This document shows, in pieces, positions 26,682 to 35,729 of a stretch of 64,000 bases of DNA. Under the pieces are notes generated by a model that ran no database searches, had not been told where the DNA came from, and worked only from the letters and a program-made list of their open reading frames with translations. The position numbers and the translations under genes are program-made. Every line of letters begins with the position of its first letter. Within the stretch, counting starts at the first letter, position 1. Origin of the DNA: an uncultured Lachnospiraceae bacterium (lineage in GTDB: Bacteria > Bacillota > Clostridia > Lachnospirales > Lachnospiraceae); NCBI GenBank assembly GCA_934317005.1, contig CAKREB010000001.1:1-64000 (forward strand), given 5' to 3'.

Positions 26682-28004
26682 ATGAGAATGTATGATGTGA
26701 TTGATAAAAAGAAAAAAGGAGAGGCTTTAACAGAAGCAGAAATCTGCTATGCGGTAGAGAATTATGTTGCAGGTAAGATTCCTGATTATCAAATGGCTGC
26801 ACTTTTGATGGCAATCTATTTTAATGGAATGACAGATGAAGAACTTGTTTTTCTGACGCAGTGTATGGCAAAGTCGGGAGATATGGCTGACCTGTCACAA
26901 ATAGAGGGAATCAAAGTGGACAAGCATAGTACAGGTGGTGTGGGAGATAAGACAACTCTTGTGGTAGCACCGATTGTGGCAGCATGTGGTGGAAAGGTTG
27001 CAAAAATGAGCGGAAGAGGGCTTGGATTTACCGGAGGAACAATTGACAAATTAGAATCCATTCCCGGTTTAAAAACTGCTATTGATGAAAAAAGATTTTT
27101 TGAAATTGTTAATAAAATTGGTGTATCAGTTATTGGACAATCTGCTAATATTGCTCCGGCAGATAAACTAATGTATGCACTGCGCGATGTTACGGCTACC
27201 GTAGACAGCATTCCTTTGATTGCTGCATCCATTATGAGTAAAAAGCTTGCTGCAGGCAGTGATAAGATTGTGCTGGATGTAACGGTTGGAAGTGGAGCAT
27301 TTATGAAATCTATTGAAGATGCGATAACACTGGCGCAAAAAATGGTGGCAATCGGAGAGGGTGCTGGAAGGGAAACGGTAGCTTTATTAACCAATATGGA
27401 TGTACCTTTGGGAGTGGCTGTTGGAAATAATATTGAGATCAAAGAAGCAGTGTCTGCTTTACAGGGAAAAGCACCGGAAGATTTTCAGGAGATTTGTGAA
27501 GTGTTTGCAGTAGAAATGCTTCAAATTAGTGGAATAGGTGATGAAGAATCCTGCAAAGCACTTGTGAAAAAGGCAATACAGGATGGAAGCGGATTAAAAA
27601 AGCTTGCTAAAATGGTGGCAGAGCAGGGCGGAGATGACAGCTTTATATATGATACGGAAAAATTTGAAAAAGCAGCTTTTTCTGTTGAATTTACGGCACA
27701 AAAAGCGGGATATATAGAGCATATGGATACAGAATTGTGCGGAAAAACAGCAGTGATTCTTGGGGCAGGACGCGAAACAAAAGACAGTAAGATTGATGAT
27801 ACAGCAGGTATTTATTTTTACAAAAAGACCGGGGATTTTGTGGAAAAAGGTGATACAATTGCAAGGCTGTGTGGAAATGACCGGGAAAAAGTGAAGGAAG
27901 CATTGGAATATTTAAAATCAGGCTATACCTTTGGAAAGAAAGAGACAGAAAAGATGAGAAGTGTATTTGCAAAGGTTACAAAGGATGAGGTGATACGCTA
28001 TTAA
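26682..28004 (+). CDS. pdp: Pyrimidine-nucleoside phosphorylase
   Basis: This enzyme splits uridine, deoxyuridine or thymidine with phosphate to give the base and (deoxy)ribose 1-phosphate. The family signature is KMSGRGLGFTGGTIDKLESIPG, and KHSTGGVGDKTTL is the phosphate-binding region. At 440 residues it is full length for the NP-II fold. GGGGGAAAG precedes the ATG; the ATG two codons later is an alternative. It is last in deoC-cdd-pdp; a phosphopentomutase is not in this operon. Its TAA stop overlaps the TAA of the convergent gene by 4 bp. Confidence 0.95.
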   Translation: MRMYDVIDKKKKGEALTEAEICYAVENYVAGKIPDYQMAALLMAIYFNGMTDEELVFLTQCMAKSGDMADLSQIEGIKVDKHSTGGVGDKTTLVVAPIVAACGGKVAKMSGRGLGFTGGTIDKLESIPGLKTAIDEKRFFEIVNKIGVSVIGQSANIAPADKLMYALRDVTATVDSIPLIAASIMSKKLAAGSDKIVLDVTVGSGAFMKSIEDAITLAQKMVAIGEGAGRETVALLTNMDVPLGVAVGNNIEIKEAVSALQGKAPEDFQEICEVFAVEMLQISGIGDEESCKALVKKAIQDGSGLKKLAKMVAEQGGDDSFIYDTEKFEKAAFSVEFTAQKAGYIEHMDTELCGKTAVILGAGRETKDSKIDDTAGIYFYKKTGDFVEKGDTIARLCGNDREKVKEALEYLKSGYTFGKKETEKMRSVFAKVTKDEVIRY

Positions 28005-30115
28005 TACGAAGGCTGTGTAGTAGACAAGAGTGCATGATTGGTGTAGATGTCACAAATGGTGTACGCTTTTTGGGACAGAAAGGAAGGGCTTTTTGCAGTA
28101 GCCGGATCAGTTATGATAAACTGAATGAGGGTTCCGTTTTTGTGGTAAAATGCAACAACGGTATTGAGATAAGTTTGACATGAGCGAATCTGATCAGTTG
28201 TAATCGTATTCTGAGTGTGATAGGTATATGACACAGGTTCATTTGAATCTGACCGATATAAGGCTTTGGATGCAGATGTGCAGGAAATCTTAGAAAGAGG
28301 TGCAATGGAAAGTTGTGCCTCTTTTTTGGATGAGAAAAGACAGGCTGCTTTGGCAGTGAAGGCAGTAGGAGAAGCGTAGATGGTATCATCAGCAGAAACC
28401 AGAAGATAATCCTTGTCTGCGAGAAGATTTGGTGCAATCAAATTAGTACAGAAAGTAGTATGGTCTATTTTAGATATCGGCTCAACTGCGATTGTATCTG
28501 TTTTATAATAGGTTCCATTTTCCTTTTGGTAAAGAGAAAATAAAATAGAATCTGTGTCTAAAGCAAAATTGCCGTAGAGCAAAAAACGTGTATAGTATGT
28601 TGGAAACAGTGCTATGGTTTGGAAAGAAGTTTCTGCTTTGGGACAGAAGGTCTTATTGCGAACAGTCATAGGAAATAAAGTGGACGCTTCTATGACTTGA
28701 TCAAACGCATCGTAAAGGCGGAATTGAACATAGTATGTGACATTTTCTAAAAAGCAGGGAAGTGTTATTGCTGATGTTTTTAGAAAAGAATCATAGAAAG
28801 TAAGAGATTCTTTGTCTAATTTCTGATGATAGATAGGAGTTTTCTGACCATTTTGAAAAAAGGTAAGGGAAGCTTTTTGGCATGCGGAAAGGCTGCTTCT
28901 ATGTGTTGGTTCAAATGACAAGGCAGAAAGTGTGACATCAGGGCAGGCAGCAAGACGGATATGGAAAGAAATCTGGTCGGTCACAAAATCTGATAATGAA
29001 AAAGAAAGCTTTTGTGGTAAGAATGAATTGTTTTTATGGACATATAGTGTATATTGTTCTGACAGATTCAGCTGCTGTGCAGACAATATCCGAGCAGAGG
29101 AAGAGCTTGAGTGTTTATCGGATGACGATGTTTTGGTGGCACTGATGTCTGGCAGATTCTGTGGTGAGTAAGAAAGTTGAACGGAGGAGTCTGCTGTTAC
29201 CTTTGTAAAACCGGCATGGAGTGTGGCAAAATTATTGGTATTACAAATAGAAGCAGTTCCATCTGCATCGGTAGTTCCGAGATAGACAATGTCCTTTGGT
29301 GAAACAGAATCGATAGGATCAGATAAAGGATTGGCAGATGTTACTGCTTTTGCTTTAACAAGAGAGAGGGAAGCATTGGAAATGGGATGATCCTTTGAAT
29401 CTGTGACAGAAAATGACAGATAGGAAGCGGTATCTTTGGGGTGAAGCACTATATTTTCACAAATAGTACCTGTGGAGGATACAGATGGAATGGAGAGTGA
29501 AGTACCTAAAAAGCCGCTTTTTGTTACCGTGAGTGTAGCTTTTTTTGAATCACTTTTTATGCTATAGTGTCCATTTTTATCGGTAAGAGTCTTTTTGGCA
29601 GACTTTTTTGTTTTAAGAGAGATAAGTGCTTTGGATACAGGATTTCCATCAGGATAAAAGACAAATCCGGATAATGCCTGATTTGGAATACGTTCCTGAT
29701 AGGAAAAGGATAATTTTTTGGAAAAATGTGTACAAGTTAAATAATAGCTTCCGTCCATAGAACGATTTTTGGGACAGAGCTTTTTTTGCTCGGTCGGTGA
29801 AAAAGTATAAGATACGACTTTTCCGTTTTTGGAGAGATTTCCAAAAGAAGCGGTTATTTTTTGATTTGGCCGCTTTTTGGGATAAATTGTTATCTTACTA
29901 TTTTTGATTTCACTTTCTAAAAGAATGCGATTACAGGAAAGCGAAAGGGTGAAGTTCCAGTGATTTAAAGGCTGCTTAATCTGAAAAGAAGCATTTGCAA
30001 GATATTGATTTTTGGGATGTTTTTTTACTTTGCCTTTGGCAGAAGAAAAAGATGGTGCAAATAAAAGAATGTAACATAATAAAGTTAAAAGTAATAATAT
30101 CTGATGTTTTTTCAT
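28001..30115 (-). CDS. Secreted protein with a carboxypeptidase-regulatory-like domain, function unknown
   Basis: Starting at ATG 30115, GGAG lies 6 nt upstream and a classical signal peptide follows (MKKHQILLLLTLLCYILLF, cleavage near FSSA-KG). Residues about 125-200 look like a carboxypeptidase-regulatory or SpaA-like beta-sandwich: ALSGFVFYPDGNPVSKALI and TLTDKNGHYSIKS. A second related segment follows (SFSVTDSKDHPISNASL). The rest of the 704 residues is Ser/Thr/Lys-rich and unassigned. There is no LPXTG or C-terminal anchor, so it is probably released or cell-wall bound. It leads no enzyme motif. It lies downstream of two other exported proteins on the same strand. Confidence 0.75.
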   Translation of the reverse strand: MKKHQILLLLTLLCYILLFAPSFSSAKGKVKKHPKNQYLANASFQIKQPLNHWNFTLSLSCNRILLESEIKNSKITIYPKKRPNQKITASFGNLSKNGKVVSYTFSPTEQKKLCPKNRSMDGSYYLTCTHFSKKLSFSYQERIPNQALSGFVFYPDGNPVSKALISLKTKKSAKKTLTDKNGHYSIKSDSKKATLTVTKSGFLGTSLSIPSVSSTGTICENIVLHPKDTASYLSFSVTDSKDHPISNASLSLVKAKAVTSANPLSDPIDSVSPKDIVYLGTTDADGTASICNTNNFATLHAGFTKVTADSSVQLSYSPQNLPDISATKTSSSDKHSSSSSARILSAQQLNLSEQYTLYVHKNNSFLPQKLSFSLSDFVTDQISFHIRLAACPDVTLSALSFEPTHRSSLSACQKASLTFFQNGQKTPIYHQKLDKESLTFYDSFLKTSAITLPCFLENVTYYVQFRLYDAFDQVIEASTLFPMTVRNKTFCPKAETSFQTIALFPTYYTRFLLYGNFALDTDSILFSLYQKENGTYYKTDTIAVEPISKIDHTTFCTNLIAPNLLADKDYLLVSADDTIYASPTAFTAKAACLFSSKKEAQLSIAPLSKISCTSASKALYRSDSNEPVSYTYHTQNTITTDQIRSCQTYLNTVVAFYHKNGTLIQFIITDPATAKSPSFLSQKAYTICDIYTNHALLSTTQPSY

Positions 30116-30127
30116 AATAATCTCCAT

Positions 30128-30228
30128 TTCTGAGCGTCTATTTCTGCGAAGCAACGAGCCAAGCGCGAGCTTGCTCGCATTTGGCGACTGCCATCAAGCT
30201 ATTTGCCTTCGCTCAGAAGCAAATAGCT
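30128..30228 (-). repeat. Compound hairpins before the 704-residue secreted protein gene
   Basis: AGCTATTTGC (30197-30206) pairs perfectly with 30219-30228. GCGAGC/GCTCGC (30165-30170/30173-30178) forms a second hairpin extended by CCAA/TTGG. The loop of the first (30210-30218, CGCTCAGAA on the forward strand) is complementary to TTCTGAGCG (30128-30136), which lies just before the ribosome binding site. It may act as a terminator for the LRR gene or as a leader of the next gene. Confidence 0.6.
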
Positions 30229-30274
30229 ATGTTATTTTGTGTAAATAATTTAAAAGTAATTGCAGCTTATCGTA

Positions 30275-31222
30275 TCAGTAAATGATATTGCATTGGGGAA
30301 GCTTTGCCTTTAGGAAGGCAATATCTTTCTGTGAAGCATTCGTATCAGTTAAGATTAGATATTGTAAATGCTTTAGCGAAGAGAGAGTGCGTATATGCTT
30401 TAAGTGCAGATTGTGCGACAGGTCTAAAACTGTCAGACTCTTTCTGGCAGATATGGGTTGGACATCTTTTAAATGGCAGTCGGATAGCACTAAAATATTT
30501 AATTTGGAAAGAGAGGAAGGAATCTGACCAAAGGTAAGAGGATTGTCAGAAAGGTAAAGCTCTCTTAGGTTAGAAAAAGGTGCAAATGGGGTAAGAGAAG
30601 TGAGTTTACAGGAGGCAGCAAAAATAGTAGTGACTTTGTCGTAAGATGGGACGGTTGACAAATGCTTTGAAAGAGAGGCGTCTGTTTGATGCGAAGTTTG
30701 AGAAATATCTAATATATGGCAAGGAGTGGGAGTAGCAGGGGATGATGTGTGTGTCTGCATGGCAGGTGGTGATGTGGTGGCAGGGATATCTGTCGCTACA
30801 GCGGGTGAGAAGGAGCAGACAAAGTCTGGGGTGCTATCATGATTTGGATGGCTCGTTAAATAGTGATAAAAGGAAAATAACAGCAAAAAGGCAGATATTG
30901 AAAGTAATATATAAGGTATCGTAGGGGTTGAACGAAGTGAGTGAAACAACTGATCTTTCTTTTGCTGGTGTTTAGAACTTTGGCTGAAAACAGATGGCTG
31001 CAAGTTATCCTGTGATTGTATGCTGCAGGTGTATTTTTTGTATCTGAATTTGTGCTGTTCTATTTTTAACAGATAGCATTCCCTGGAATCAGAATGAATA
31101 ACGGAAAGCAGTACGCTGTATTTTTCTATTAAGATAATTTGTTTGGGGGTATATGTGCTTTTTATGGCATCCGGAACAAAATCCCAAATATAACGGATGA
31201 CAGATGTTCTTTTCTGACTCAA
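30275..31222 (-). CDS. Membrane-anchored leucine-rich repeat protein
   Basis: The 315-residue protein has a cytoplasmic N-terminal part (1-100), one transmembrane helix near residues 100-122 (PYILLSISAFLLLFSFYHYL), a Ser/Thr/Pro-rich stalk (about 130-170) and C-terminal leucine-rich repeats (about 200-310: LRELYLSDNPLTF, LNILVLSDCHL, LTVLDLSHNLHL, LQYLILTDTN). The LRR part should lie outside the cell and bind a ligand. The start is a TTG at 31222 with AGGAGG 8 nt upstream; no better start was seen. Its partner and role are unknown. It lies between two other exported-protein genes on the same strand. Confidence 0.75.
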   Translation of the reverse strand: MSQKRTSVIRYIWDFVPDAIKSTYTPKQIILIEKYSVLLSVIHSDSRECYLLKIEQHKFRYKKYTCSIQSQDNLQPSVFSQSSKHQQKKDQLFHSLRSTPTIPYILLSISAFLLLFSFYHYLTSHPNHDSTPDFVCSFSPAVATDIPATTSPPAMQTHTSSPATPTPCHILDISQTSHQTDASLSKHLSTVPSYDKVTTIFAASCKLTSLTPFAPFSNLRELYLSDNPLTFGQIPSSLSKLNILVLSDCHLKDVQPISARKSLTVLDLSHNLHLKHIRTLSSLKHLQYLILTDTNASQKDIAFLKAKLPQCNIIY

Positions 31223-31307
31223 ATAAATATCCTCCTTTTGATAGTGAGCGTTATAGAAAATGGATTGTATTATAGTGGTATAATAATAATGATTTTGTCA
31301 ATTTTTG

Positions 31308-32327
31308 TTATGGCAATGTGCTGATCTTTTCTTTTTTTATAACGCGGACGAAACAGGCAGTTGTATGTTGTGCGTGTTCTTTTTCCTGAAAATATAGAAT
31401 CGCAAAGCCCTCCTTTCGTGCGGTTACGTTCAAAGAAACCGGATCAATGGCAGCAACAGATGGGTCTGTGCTTATAATGGAATAGGATGTTTTAGCTGTC
31501 AGATGCTGAATGGTTATCTTTTGCACATCCTTTGGTGCTAATACGAGAAATTGTGGATTAAGAGTACTTTTTTCTAAAACAGTTGTGGATAAGGTATCTT
31601 TTTTCGATTTAGAAAAAGTCCGCTTGGTCTTTTTGTGACTGGAAAGAGATGGTTTTGAAGAAGGCTGAGTGTCTTTTAAAAAAGCAGGCTGATTTGTTGG
31701 AGAAGCTGTTGGCAGAATGGTGTTTTTCTTTGACTTTTTGGTATCCGTTTGAAAAAAGGTGTTATTTTTCTTTGAAACCTTATCTTTGCTTGAAGAATGG
31801 AAAGTAGCAGAGTTTTTTTGGAAACGATCCTTTGATGGATGCGTAATCTTATGCTTTAAAGAAGATTTTGTCGGTGTTATGTCAAAGGTCATGTCATAGG
31901 ATTGATGATTTAAGAGTTTAATAAAAACTTTATGGCACTTCGAAGTATTATGAAGTGTAAAAATACAGGTATGCGCCTGTTGCTTTTTGGAAAAGGAAAG
32001 AGTGGTTCCATTGTCTGAAAGAAATGTAAGCTTTAAAGATTTATTATGAGCAGATGTCACAGACAGAGTAATGGTTTGCTCTGACCTTATATAATAGTAC
32101 AGAGTCTGATTGGAAAGAATTCTTTCGTGATGTGTGATTCCTGCTTTTAGAAATCTGGCTTTGGAAAGTGATGAAGAAGCTATATCTGCTGTACTTGCCA
32201 AAGCTTCTGCTCTTAGAACAGAAGGGAGGAAGCCGTTAAAAAAATCACCGAAAATAAGCAGTGCTGTAAGAAATATAAAAAGGCATAGTGTGCTTAGAAA
32301 AGTAAAAAGTGTAGATAGATGTTTCAT
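31308..32327 (-). CDS. Secreted protein with a BIG2-like C-terminal domain
   Basis: The N-terminus carries a signal or anchor helix (TLFTFLSTLCLFIFLTALLIF). The middle (about residues 160-255) is a low-complexity Ser/Thr/Lys-rich linker. The C-terminal 75 residues look like a bacterial Ig-like group 2 domain: TSYSIISTDPSVAAIDPVSL and VTARKEGFAILYF. The AT-rich 339-residue protein is otherwise unrecognised. GGAGG lies about 5 nt before the ATG. It belongs to the run of reverse-strand exported proteins between 28001 and 36233. Confidence 0.7.
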   Translation of the reverse strand: MKHLSTLFTFLSTLCLFIFLTALLIFGDFFNGFLPSVLRAEALASTADIASSSLSKARFLKAGITHHERILSNQTLYYYIRSEQTITLSVTSAHNKSLKLTFLSDNGTTLSFSKKQQAHTCIFTLHNTSKCHKVFIKLLNHQSYDMTFDITPTKSSLKHKITHPSKDRFQKNSATFHSSSKDKVSKKNNTFFQTDTKKSKKNTILPTASPTNQPAFLKDTQPSSKPSLSSHKKTKRTFSKSKKDTLSTTVLEKSTLNPQFLVLAPKDVQKITIQHLTAKTSYSIISTDPSVAAIDPVSLNVTARKEGFAILYFQEKEHAQHTTACFVRVIKKEKISTLP

Positions 32328-32533
32328 AGGACTCCTCCCTTCCTGTGATGTTGTGTACTTGTTATGTTACTGTATTTTAACTTACATGTGTTATGTTGTC
32401 TATTGGTGAAAGTGCGAATTTTATGTATAAAAATAGAATCAAATTATACAATAGTCACAAGAGGAGAAAAAATGAAAGGATTCTTTTGTTGTAGTCTTAT
32501 ATTTTGAAAGAAAATTTTTGTTGAATATGACAA

Positions 32534-32582
32534 AACCCTTTTCTGATCTTTTGACTTATGAAAGTAAAATCAGAAAAGGGTT
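32534..32582 (-). terminator. Terminator of the 844-residue secreted protein gene
   Basis: AACCCTTTTCTGAT (32534-32547) is the perfect reverse complement of 32569-32582. It lies just 3' of the gene on the reverse strand and is followed there by TTTTG. It isolates the 844-residue gene from the genes below. Confidence 0.8.
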
Positions 32583-32599
32583 ATTTGGTTTACATGAAA

Positions 32600-35134
32600 C
32601 TAATTTGAGATATAGCTTACGAATTTATAACCGGCTCTTTTGAACATGCTTTCCGCAGCTCCAATAGAAGCCTTTCTCTTATGATGGGTTTGTGGGTCCA
32701 TCCACGTTACGGTAGAAGAAGTGTATTCGGTAATGAGTACGGCATGATTTGCGTCTAGCATACCGATTACAGGTTTTTCACCGCTTACGAAGTACAAAAC
32801 CTCATCTAAGGTACATCCGGTCAGATTGACAGGCTGATCCAGATACTTTTTGAGCATAGACAGGATGGATTTTCCTTGCAATTTTTGTGTTGTTGTAGTT
32901 ACCTGAGCTGCCTGCAAAAGCATCTGCGTACATGCTTTGATGCTTGAAGAAGTGTCATCGGGGTAACTGATATTGGAAAGCTGTTTGCTTAGAAACTTTC
33001 CACCACGCTCCCAGACAATATGGGATTTACTGTCCATGACAGTACCCATCTGCTTATCCGCCATAGTAATTGCTTTCTGTGCACTGGTTGTTGCCTGCGT
33101 AATCTCACCATAGGCATAAATATAATATTTGATTGCTGTAGAGGTATCCTGATCGGATAAATGCAGCGTTGTGTTTTCTGTTACCATTACACATTTTGTT
33201 GCAATAGTATTTGGCTTTGACTGCATAATAAAGCCGGCTGGTAAAGAAAGATACTGCTCTGTCAGCATTTTTTGTGTTACGCGCGATGTCAGGTTGAAAG
33301 ATTTTGCCTGTGTGTCCTTTTGGTTCATGATCGTATCACCTGACATAGAAACAAAGCGTCCGTTTTTCTTCTTTACACGATTTAAATGAATAACATTGTT
33401 TTCAACAGAAGCACTTGTAATGTAATTGTTTTTGGAATGGTATTTGCGCAAAATCGTTCCTTTACAATCTGAAATAATCAACTGATAAGCCGGTTTGATA
33501 ATATCTCCTGTTGTAGATTCGTAAATATCATTATTTTTGACAAATCCATATACTAAGTTCGCATCAATCGTGCCCAGTACGACAATACTTTCATTGACCG
33601 GAGCAGAAACTGTTAGTTGTTTTGCGGTTTCCAGATCAAGAATAGTGATGTAATCGGTCTGTCCTGCCTTATTCTGGTTTGACCAGACAAAGCATTTTGC
33701 TTTTTGTAACATTGAAAAATGATCTCTGTCAGCATGTTCTGTAAGAATATCATACCGCTTAGAAGAAATATTATAGGCATAAACGATATTGTTGAGAGAA
33801 AAATAGAATATATTTTTCTCATTTACATAAGAAAAATTACCTAAATCTTCTTTTAACTGCTGATAGGTGGTAGTCAAAGGAATATATACACGCTCTGTAA
33901 TTCTGTTGTTTTTTGCACTGTAATCATAAAGCAGAATGCCAACGCGTCCTTCGTAATCTCCGCAGTTCATATATCCATACAAAATAAAGCTGATATCACC
34001 GTTGTCTTTTACCTTTAAAATCTGGATGTCGTGTTGATCGTAGTTTTCTCTTAAATAATCATTTGACTTTTGAGCAAAGGAAAAGACAGAGGAAAGCTTG
34101 TTGCTTTTTAAATCATAATACCATAGGCTTCCGTTGCGGACAAAGGCAACCTTTTTATTGGAGTCACTTGAAGTAAGGTGTATGTCTTTGTCATTTGTAA
34201 TTCCAATCTTGAACTCACTTTTTTTCAAAGAAATCAGCTCAGGATCAAAAAAGGATTCCATTTTTCGATTATATCCTAACAAATAGATACGATTTCCGGA
34301 ATAACGGACACGGTAAAACTCTTTTACATGGTATGTTTCTAAACCGGAATCGGATTCTGCCTGTACATAATAGTCCTGATAAATCGCAGCCGTTTCGATA
34401 TTTAATTCTTTGATCGTTGGAATGACGGACGTGATCTTTTTAGGCTTTAGTTTTCTCCAGGTGATCAGACTCTTACTGGAGTGAATGGTTACGTTTGCAA
34501 AGGTGGAATCATCATCTGTATTTGCTTCTAAGTAAGGAGAAATATCAAATGAGGAGTTTTTGTCAAACGTAGCATTATGAAAATTGTTTACAAAGTCCAA
34601 CTTTTGGGATAGAAAGAAGTCATTTGTGTAATACTTGATGCGGGTATAAAAATGAATCTTCTTGCTGTAGCTTGTAGTTAAAGTAATCTGAAAACCGTAT
34701 TCCTTGCTGGTATCTAGGCCTTGTGACAGCTTGATCGTGGCTGTTCGAAAGCTCTTTTGCGTGTCAAAGGCAGTTAAAGTATTTGTTTCAATTACCTTTT
34801 TGTTGGCAATATCTAATAAACTGTAATCAAGTTTTTTGATCTTTGACTCATTTTGTCTGATCTTTACGGTAAACTTTTTGGAATTGTCCAGTGGGGTGAT
34901 GGATTCTCTGACACTTCCACTGTTCATCTCGCTACTGTAGCCGTGAAGGGTATTAATCGTGTAGTCACCAACCTGCAGATATAGAATAGGGAAGGTAGAT
35001 GCCTGTAAACTGGAGGCGGTTGTGGTTTCTACTGAAATTTCGGGGATACTTTTTCCAAAGAAAAAAATAGAAATTCCAAATAGAAAAAGTAACGCGATAA
35101 ATTTATATAAATGTTTCAAGGTAATCCTCCTCAT
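32600..35134 (-). CDS. Large exported protein with a C39-like C-terminal domain
   Basis: The 844-residue protein starts with an N-terminal membrane anchor or signal (FIALLFLFGISIFFFG, residues 12-27). The middle looks beta-propeller-like with repeated short strand motifs (SLWYYDLKSNKLSSVF, IVYAYNISSKRYDIL). The last 120 residues resemble papain-like C39 peptidases: candidate Cys735 (IKACTQMLLQ), His797 (ANHAVLITEY) and Asp813 (TWMDPQTH). The canonical oxyanion Gln and the Cys-Gly motif are not obvious, so activity is uncertain. The TTG start at 35134 has AGGAGG near it. I believe related proteins occur in other Lachnospiraceae; the role is unknown. Confidence 0.75.
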   Translation of the reverse strand: MRRITLKHLYKFIALLFLFGISIFFFGKSIPEISVETTTASSLQASTFPILYLQVGDYTINTLHGYSSEMNSGSVRESITPLDNSKKFTVKIRQNESKIKKLDYSLLDIANKKVIETNTLTAFDTQKSFRTATIKLSQGLDTSKEYGFQITLTTSYSKKIHFYTRIKYYTNDFFLSQKLDFVNNFHNATFDKNSSFDISPYLEANTDDDSTFANVTIHSSKSLITWRKLKPKKITSVIPTIKELNIETAAIYQDYYVQAESDSGLETYHVKEFYRVRYSGNRIYLLGYNRKMESFFDPELISLKKSEFKIGITNDKDIHLTSSDSNKKVAFVRNGSLWYYDLKSNKLSSVFSFAQKSNDYLRENYDQHDIQILKVKDNGDISFILYGYMNCGDYEGRVGILLYDYSAKNNRITERVYIPLTTTYQQLKEDLGNFSYVNEKNIFYFSLNNIVYAYNISSKRYDILTEHADRDHFSMLQKAKCFVWSNQNKAGQTDYITILDLETAKQLTVSAPVNESIVVLGTIDANLVYGFVKNNDIYESTTGDIIKPAYQLIISDCKGTILRKYHSKNNYITSASVENNVIHLNRVKKKNGRFVSMSGDTIMNQKDTQAKSFNLTSRVTQKMLTEQYLSLPAGFIMQSKPNTIATKCVMVTENTTLHLSDQDTSTAIKYYIYAYGEITQATTSAQKAITMADKQMGTVMDSKSHIVWERGGKFLSKQLSNISYPDDTSSSIKACTQMLLQAAQVTTTTQKLQGKSILSMLKKYLDQPVNLTGCTLDEVLYFVSGEKPVIGMLDANHAVLITEYTSSTVTWMDPQTHHKRKASIGAAESMFKRAGYKFVSYISN

Positions 35135-35141
35135 AGATTAA

Positions 35142-35247
35142 TTTTTGCAAAAACAGCAAACGATATGCAGAGTTACCTGCACTTAGGGGCTGCCGCAAAG
35201 TATGTGACTTTGACATTCACCTCATTAGTATAGTGTTTTTGCAAAAA
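35142..35247. promoter_or_regulatory. Paired palindromic operator candidates
   Basis: The perfect 12-bp palindrome TTTTTGCAAAAA occurs at 35142-35153 and 35236-35247, centres 94 bp apart (about nine helical turns). The pair forms a 14-bp inverted repeat (35142-35155 with 35234-35247). One copy sits inside the promoter spacer and the other in the leader of the 844-residue gene, as expected for a looping repressor. Confidence 0.45.
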
Positions 35248-35255
35248 AAAGGCAA
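35227..35255 (-). promoter_or_regulatory. Promoter of the 844-residue gene
   Basis: On the reverse strand TTGCCT (35255-35250) is 17 nt from TATACT (35232-35227), about 90 bp before the start codon. The palindrome at 35236-35247 lies within its spacer. Confidence 0.65.
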
Positions 35256-35325
35256 TGTTGTGAGGAACTATTTTAAGAAAATATCATAAACTGAGGGTAG
35301 GATGATTGAGAAGGGAAGAAAAATC

Positions 35326-35706
35326 ATGAAACAATCCATTTATGCAAAGGGAAATTTTATGACATTTCCGCTGGAACTGACAGAAATAAGGGGCGATGAT
35401 TATGCTAGTGACAACCGTTATCTGTATCCGATAGAGGTGATGTCTATTCAAAGTCAGGTAGAAGAACAGTGTGACAGGATGGAGTATGATGGAAGTCTTA
35501 TGTATGATGAATATCCGGATAAGGTTTCTGTTCAGTCTATGGCAGATCAAATCTGTTGTAAAGTAAAATGTCCGTATCAGGAAGAAATCAGTAATCGTTG
35601 GATGCATGCACTGGTACAAATGATGCTTTGCAATGAAATGTCTTATCGTAGGGAAAGAAGAAGGTGTCATAAGCGTAATCTGCCCAGAGATTGGAAGGAT
35701 GATTAG
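35326..35706 (+). CDS. Small hypothetical protein
   Basis: This 126-residue protein begins MKQSIYAKGNFMTFPLEL. It has no signal peptide or transmembrane helix and is hydrophilic with five cysteines, including CCKVKC near the middle and a very basic segment (SYRRERRRCHKRNLPRDW) at the end. I do not recognise the family. ATG 35326 has AAGGGAAG upstream; an in-frame ATG at 35302 with GAGGG close by is possible and would add eight residues. It is transcribed divergently from the 844-residue gene and converges with the anchored protein gene, 23 bp away. Confidence 0.6.
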   Translation: MKQSIYAKGNFMTFPLELTEIRGDDYASDNRYLYPIEVMSIQSQVEEQCDRMEYDGSLMYDEYPDKVSVQSMADQICCKVKCPYQEEISNRWMHALVQMMLCNEMSYRRERRRCHKRNLPRDWKDD

Positions 35707-35729
35707 AAACATCTGAAAAAACAAATACA

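Noticed and set aside
28001..28004. Overlap of pdp and the convergent gene as a frameshift sign
   Set aside because: Both proteins are full length; the shared TTAA simply provides TAA stops on both strands.
28932..29171. Forward-strand open frame inside the 704-residue gene
   Set aside because: It is a shadow of the reverse-strand secreted protein, which has the signal peptide and ribosome site.
35142..35247. Riboswitch in the leader of the 844-residue gene
   Set aside because: The best promoter starts transcription inside the segment, so one stem arm would not be transcribed; no known riboswitch core was recognised.
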